Of a DNA stretch of 22,500 bases, positions 18,082 through 22,500 are shown piece by piece. Source of the DNA: Chromera velia (Eukaryota; Sar; Chromeraceae); contig JAHBMJ010003139.1 of assembly GCA_018398765.1 (NCBI GenBank), positions 58,528-81,027 on the forward strand, written 5' to 3'. Position numbers and translations under genes: made by a program. Within the stretch, counting starts at the first letter, position 1. Each line of letters opens with the position of its first letter. A model generated the notes under the pieces. That model did no database searches. It worked only from the letters and a program-made list of their open reading frames with translations, and was not told where the DNA came from.

Positions 18082-18320
18082 ATGAGCGCTTCACAACACT
18101 GGAAAAGCAACAGAGAAAGAAAGAATCCATGCAGTGGCTGTGCAGAAAGACAGAACAAATCGTGCCTTGTATGCTTCTCCATCAAAGAGTTTGATCACAT
18201 GCACAGTTTGTACTCACTGCCAAACAAGAGAAAACAAACACTGCAAACCTTGCATTCGCAACTTAGCGGAGCGTCCTTGTATCCCCCCTCATGCCGGTGT
18301 GCACATGGATGGACGTTGAC
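18082..18320 (+). pseudogene. Cysteine-rich frame, probably frameshifted zinc-binding protein remnant
   Basis: From ATG 18082 the frame gives CSGCAE...CLVC (C-x2-C-x7-C-x2-C). At about 18180 the pattern continues in another frame as CTVCTHC...CKPC...RPC, ending TGA near 18320. Two regularly spaced Cys clusters in neighbouring frames suggest one zinc-binding ORF broken by a frameshift, or an intron. It lies in the interior of the nested insertion. No family recognised. Confidence 0.3.
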
Positions 18321-18604
18321 TGGCAGAAGACGTGGAGACGGCCAAACAAAAATGGAAGAATCCTAGGGAAAAATCCCTCCCTAATCCCCCCCCCCAAAGA
18401 GGTGCTTCCGAAACCTTGCCTCCTCAATGATCCTGGCAAGCAGACAAGCAAATTCCAGTAGCGATGGTGCGGCACTCCCAGTTCTTGGTGGCCCCCAAAG
18501 CAGGTGCGAGCAGATGGTGCACTGATGGCTCAGTGCAGTCTTGGCAGCAACTGGTGGCAGCTGGTAGATGGGCGGCTCATGGCGAAGTGGCGGCGATCAT
18601 GCTG

Positions 18605-18838
18605 CTAGAGATCCTTGGACACTTGCTCAAGCTTGTTGAAGTGGTTGGAGATGAAGGTCCGAAGAGCGTGAGGGGAGATTGGGGACTCAGTACGTCCACA
18701 ATGGTGTCGTCCGCAAGCAAAGTCCACAAGTGCAACCTGGAATGCAACACGGCGTCTCCCAGTGAAAACCTGCTGTCGGAGCGACTGCAGATCCATCCGG
18801 TCTCCACTTCTGCTATAGGAAAAGGAAATAGCTACCAA
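18605..18838 (-). other. Weak minus-strand ORF inside the foldback element
   Basis: A 77-codon frame; from an internal Met it reads MDLQSLRQQVFTGRRRV, mixed and plausible in composition, but the other strand and frames here are open too (18464-18889 plus). I cannot choose among them and recognise nothing. Confidence 0.15.
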
Positions 18839-18991
18839 AACATTCCACCATTCCAGTTCTCACTGGAACGGGCGGCTTCCAATTCGTAGAAGAGTGGAGG
18901 AAAAGACTGCTGAAGAAAGATACGGAGACAGAAGTGATCGTTGCGGTCATTGACTGACCGAAACGGGACACAACAGAGCACTGTCAACCGC

Positions 18992-19479
18992 AAAAGAGAA
19001 TGACCAAATGATCGTCAAACGGAATGCAGAGCTAGATCTCCATGATGGTGGAACTACTTCATGAAATAGTTTGTCCGTCAAGGCAGAGTAGAACGAACAG
19101 CCGAAAGGCATTCGATCAGCTAGTGCTGCACGAAGTGAAGCGATCTGAACTGGCTGGTGCTGAATGCGTGCGGCACAAATCGTACAAAATCTTGTTGATT
19201 GAGGTTTTTGTTATGCATGTCGCGTCCCCGTGTATGAGGGGCGGATCTAGCCAAGTCTGTCAAAAGGTTCCGGTTCGTCCCATCTGTTCTGAATCTAGGA
19301 ACACTGCTCATTAATCACTTTTACTGCGGCTTATTTCGTACAAAATCGAATGCACGTGCGGCAATCCTATCCCGGCCAGTACGGCACTTCGGCACCGCGC
19401 AGCCGGCCTGCACGCTCGGCCCGCCGGGTCCAGAAGCAAGCATGGATACGCGGCAGGCTGGTACCCTATACTTTAACTC
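18992..19479. repeat. Direct repeat A (copy 2) with an insertion
   Basis: Matches copy 1 on both sides of a 144-145 bp insertion at 19192-19335/6. It shares the GC-rich end (CGGCCAGTACGGC, CCGCCGGGTCCAGAAG) and the TACCCTATACTT boundary. Confidence 0.85.
19180..19347. mobile_element. Short insertion with an 11-12 bp target duplication (SINE-like?)
   Basis: TCGTACAAAATC stands at 19180-19191 and again at 19336-19347, but only once in direct repeat copy 1 (17598-17609). The sequence between is therefore an insertion with target duplication. It contains GCGGATCTAGCCAAGTCTG (19242-19260), close to a tRNA 5' half with a Pol III A-box, and GGTTCGTCCC about 15 bp further on, a poor B-box that is too close. 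A SINE or tRNA-derived element is possible; any short retroposon fits the duplication length. Confidence 0.7.
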
Positions 19480-19710
19480 ATAGAAATCTAATTTAATATA
19501 GAAATGTCATAAAAATTATATAGAAATGTCGTAGAAATCCAATAAAAATCGATAGAAATCTGATAGAAATTTTAGGGTATACGGGTCAGATTTCTATGAT
19601 ATTTCTATCTGATTTCTATCGATTTCTATTAGATTTCTATAATATTCAACATTTCTATAAGATTTCTATGTCATTTCTATAACTTTTTCTACAACTTTTT
19701 GTAGGATAGG

Positions 19711-19896
19711 TTAGATTGAAAGCTGCTGGGCTACCCTTCTAGCAGTACACCTCCACTGAGGCGTGCCATACATGTGTGCCCCCTGAGCTTCGAGACTACT
19801 CTTTGTATGGAAGCACCACTCATTTGCAAAAAAAAAATGTCCTAGGCTATCAGGCCCAAAAATTTTAATGCCTCTGGGCAAGGTGATGTGAAACAT
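19711..19896 (-). other. Weak 61-codon ORF, possible gene fragment
   Basis: Starts at ATG 19896 and ends TAA. It contains three Cys/Trp-containing strings (NEWCFH, QWRCTA) and normal codon content, but is short, AT-rich at its 5' end and without context. Confidence 0.2.
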
Positions 19897-20755
19897 ACGG
19901 TATTTTAAAACATGAATTCAAAAGTTCACTAAAAAGTTTAGGATTTTTGAACCAAATTACTGATTAGTATAGTAACCAATGTACAAAAACAGAGCAGCAT
20001 GTATAGTTCGTATCACTGTAGATATTATAACAGTGCAGCAGAATTCACTAGAGAATTCAAAACGTACATTCTTGTTGGCCGGTTTTTTTCCATGTTTAAG
20101 TTTTTGCCGCTTTACTGGCCGTTTCTTTAGTTTTTTCTGCATACAAGAGTTTTATGCCCCTCAATGTCAAGCACTCAAGTCAACAATGCTTCTATTGACC
20201 TAGTGCCCCTCCGGCCACTTTCAAATACTGAGTGAAACGTGGACGGTACACCACAAGGTGGAGCGAGACGCAAGAATGGAACGAATCAAAACAATGAAAA
20301 ACGAACAAAATGTTTGTTCTTTCACACTTCGTTGTCTGTGTTTTTCATCGACTGTGATGTGTCTGCTGTCTGCAAACCTTTGTATGCCTTCAGATCAGCT
20401 TGAGATTGACAACCCGAGAATGCATGCTCACGGTGGTCCGCACAAAATGTAAAATCAGTGAGGCTCGCCCACCTTACTGAAGCAGAAAAGAGAAGTACAG
20501 TGAGAAAGCGATGCGTATGATGACAAGGAAGCGTCAGCTGGTGGTGTATGTGAGGTGAGAGAGAGAGACACAGAGAGAGCCGTAACACAGAAACCGACCC
20601 GCGCCTGTTTTTATGTTTCTTTTTTTTTCTTGCGCTGTGCCTACTTCTTCCAAAGTAATTTGACTTCTTTTGTCTTCATTGACCGACGGACAATGTCCCT
20701 TAATTCAACACGTCTGTCTGAACAGATACAGTGCACCTCCTCAGTCTGTCTTTCT
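19897..20755. other. Intergenic region 3' of the membrane protein gene
   Basis: No supportable gene. The stretch 20540-20580 is GA-rich (GAGAGAGAGA). I see no canonical AATAAA close after the stop of the minus-strand gene. Plus-strand frames from 20555 onward are antisense to that gene. Confidence 0.5.
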
Positions 20756-22498
20756 CTATCGTGTAATTTCCCACCCCTCATCCTCAGAGTCCTCCTCCTC
20801 CCCTTCACCCTCACCACCCCCCTCTGCCTCATCAGGCCACTCTCCCAACCCTCCACTCCATGCATTCTTTATTCCAGCACCTCTGCCTTGTGCCTCCTTT
20901 GAGGGGTGGCTTGCGGCCCCAGCCGGATCCTCTCGTTCCCACTCCTCCTCAGATCCTAAGTCCCCTCCCTCCTCTTCCCCTTCTCCTTCCTCGTCAATAT
21001 CCGGCCATCTTTCTTCCTCGCCCCTCCCCCCCCTTTCCTCGTCAGACTCAGACGCAAAAACAGCATCCTCGTCATCGTTCTCAACAACAGAGTCAGCATC
21101 GGGCCAACCTCCAATCTCATGGTCGTCCCCACTCCCCTCTCGACCCCCCCCTCCTGTAGACCTTCCAAGAGTCTCAGGAGACAGAGGACGAGAACGAGAG
21201 CCCGGTCCCATTCCCCCACCCCCACTAAAGCTCTGTGTCTGTTCGTGTGTTACGATCGTCTCACAATCTCCTGAGGTCGTGGGACATCGTCGCGAGTGCT
21301 GTCGTGCAAGCATCTGGGTCTTTTTCTTCAGTCTTTTTAGTGTGTCAGGACTGACAGCAAGACTCCCCTCAGTCTCCCCAGACGCAAATGGGGAGTGAGC
21401 AGGAGACGAAGACATCGTAGCAGCACGACGGAGTTGGGGGGCAATGTGTCTCAAATCCCTTTCTGCCTGTCTTTCTCTTCTTTTCTCCCACCGACAGAGC
21501 AGAAAATCCAAACAAAACTCACAACACCGACCACACGCGCTGTCCTGTTTGCCTGTTGAAAGACCTCTAAAGGCCCCTTTATCTTTACGCACACACAGAC
21601 AACGAACAAGTACTGCAACACCAACCAAAACAGCAGCAATTCCCGCTGCAATCAAACCCCAAAGGAGAGGACCCTCTACTACCGCACTCTCTGCTGATTT
21701 TTGCGTCTCTTCTGCGGATGAGAGGGAAAAACTGTACACCGAAGTCCCTCCCCCATTTGTTGCGGACACTTCAATTGTCCAGACCGTAAGCCCATCTTCT
21801 GGGCGAACAACTGCACCCTCTCCTCCCACGAAGGCCCCGAAAAGGGCTCCGTGCGAGAGCACTGGAAAGCGAAACTCAGGCAGACGCTCCACCCCCGTGG
21901 TGGAGGGAAAGATCCAGGTCCCACTCGCCCCCACCGGAGACGTCTGTAACGTCCCAGGAAGACCTGAGAACGCAAACACCGCAGGGCCCCCCTTGGTGTA
22001 GTCCATCTCGGGCCTCAAATCAACGAACGCGCTCCCATCGCTCTTGAAGGTAAAGAGCTCAGACGAGGACGCAGAGAGTGCAGTCCCTTTTTTCCCTCCC
22101 GAATCCATCATTCTCCTTCTCTCAAGAGAAGAAGAAGAGGAGGAGGAGCTTTCTGAGTTGACTAGCGAAACACTTGTGATGACAGGTGTCATGGAGTTGG
22201 TGCATGTCTGTGAATCACTCTCGAAAGGTTCACTCTGGTCTGCACAGTAGGACGAGTCTAATTGAGACAGTTCCCAGTAGTCCAAAGTCGCAGTGCCCCC
22301 AGAGAACGTCAATTCTTCGTACCTTAACTCCTTCACCGCATTGTATGGTGACACTGAGTCAATTTCTTTTTCTGAAAACGTCGAGCACTTCTTCTCCCTT
22401 ACACCCCCTTTACTGTACGGACAATACGAACAAAATTTAGAATGAAGGTACACAGGAAGCGATGTGTCGGTCTTTGCCTCAGCAAGCTCCTGAGCAAA
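20756..22498 (-). CDS. Type I membrane protein with Ig/cadherin-like ectodomain and acidic WPD tail (5' end missing)
   Basis: The frame is open to the right edge, so the N-terminus, including any signal peptide, is outside; it ends at TAG 20756-20758. Numbering here is from the GTG codon at 22453, used only as a reference. Cysteines in the first 84 residues suggest disulfides; a Ser8 run is at 102-109. Residues about 135-245 resemble a He_PIG/cadherin-like beta domain (FAFSGLPGTL, then WTIEVSATNGGGTSVYSF). A clean membrane span is at about 263-283 (21667-21605). Next come a Cys cluster (CGRCCEFC...C, 307-320), a basic juxtamembrane region, and a long Gly/Glu/Asp tail with WPD three times. It is probably a surface adhesion or receptor-like protein. 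Exact family unknown; no introns seen in this part. Confidence 0.8.
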   Translation of the reverse strand, partial: FAQELAEAKTDTSLPVYLHSKFCSYCPYSKGGVREKKCSTFSEKEIDSVSPYNAVKELRYEELTFSGGTATLDYWELSQLDSSYCADQSEPFESDSQTCTNSMTPVITSVSLVNSESSSSSSSSLERRRMMDSGGKKGTALSASSSELFTFKSDGSAFVDLRPEMDYTKGGPAVFAFSGLPGTLQTSPVGASGTWIFPSTTGVERLPEFRFPVLSHGALFGAFVGGEGAVVRPEDGLTVWTIEVSATNGGGTSVYSFSLSSAEETQKSAESAVVEGPLLWGLIAAGIAAVLVGVAVLVRCLCVRKDKGAFRGLSTGKQDSACGRCCEFCLDFLLCRWEKRRERQAERDLRHIAPQLRRAATMSSSPAHSPFASGETEGSLAVSPDTLKRLKKKTQMLARQHSRRCPTTSGDCETIVTHEQTQSFSGGGGMGPGSRSRPLSPETLGRSTGGGGREGSGDDHEIGGWPDADSVVENDDEDAVFASESDEERGGRGEEERWPDIDEEGEGEEEGGDLGSEEEWEREDPAGAASHPSKEAQGRGAGIKNAWSGGLGEWPDEAEGGGEGEGEEEDSEDEGWEITR

Positions 22499-22500
22499 GT

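Larger units (their letters stand above)
17316..19705. mobile_element. Foldback element of ATAGAAAT repeats with a nested insertion
   Basis: CCTACAAAAAGTT (17316-17328) is matched inverted at 19693-19705. Inside each end are arrays of ATAGAAAT units with 2-5 bp spacers: 17329-17409 forward, 19480-19580 forward and 19590-19690 inverted. The two forward arrays and the inverted array form one foldback of roughly 320 bp if the block 17410-19479 is removed. That block starts and ends with long direct repeats and is flanked by CATAGAA on both sides, which may be a target duplication or just the array itself. No transposase is seen, so it is non-autonomous. Confidence 0.65.

Noticed and set aside
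20670-21398. 242-codon plus-strand ORF
   Set aside because: Antisense shadow of the acidic tail of the minus-strand gene; Ser/Pro-rich because GAG/GAA codons reverse to CTC/TTC and similar.

Overview
This is eukaryotic nuclear DNA dominated by repeats. The signs are a Ty3/gypsy retrotransposon with a chromodomain, a short spliced gene candidate with a consensus GT-AG intron, and a single-pass membrane protein with an acidic tail. I cannot name the species. Copies of three unrelated repeats in the window differ almost only by transitions. In the LTR pair the changes favour CpA/TpG to TpA, as in repeat-induced point mutation of filamentous fungi or heavy cytosine deamination. A fungus fits that, but an intron-poor protist or alga (for example a chromerid-like alveolate) fits the right-hand gene equally well.

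Positions 1-13335 hold one chromovirus-type LTR retrotransposon read on the minus strand. Its 5' LTR is at 12535-13335 and its 3' LTR at 1-753, with the outer end of the 3' LTR cut off by the window edge. In element order it has: LTR, a tRNA-Ser-like primer binding site, a ~1 kb leader with a decayed coding-like frame, gag (basic H1-like N-terminus, capsid domain, CCHC knuckle), a +1 gag-pol offset, and pol (protease, RT, RNase H, integrase, chromodomain). Then follow a 59-bp minisatellite, an intact 540-codon extra ORF in the position where env would sit, a polypurine tract that is triplicated with the LTR edge, and the 3' LTR. gag-pol carries about 11 in-frame stops and two frameshifts, so it cannot encode a full polyprotein. 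The extra ORF has no lesion, and this contrast is the most interesting feature of the window.

Positions 13336-15032 hold a possible small spliced plus-strand gene and a 3' coding fragment. Positions 15033-16737 are a tandem LTR-internal-LTR-internal-LTR array of a miniature non-coding retrotransposon (TRIM-like), minus strand. Positions 17316-19705 are a foldback element built of ATAGAAAT-type repeats. It is interrupted by a unit with ~330-bp direct terminal repeats, and one of those repeats carries a 144-bp insertion with an 11-12 bp target duplication. The interior contains a decayed cysteine-rich frame.

Positions 20756-22498 hold the 3' part of a minus-strand gene for a type I membrane protein with an Ig/cadherin-like (He_PIG-like) ectodomain, one membrane span, a cysteine cluster and an acidic tail with three WPD motifs. 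Its 5' end lies beyond the right edge. The left 19.7 kb is a nested retroelement landscape; the right-hand gene is the only ordinary host gene I can support with confidence.
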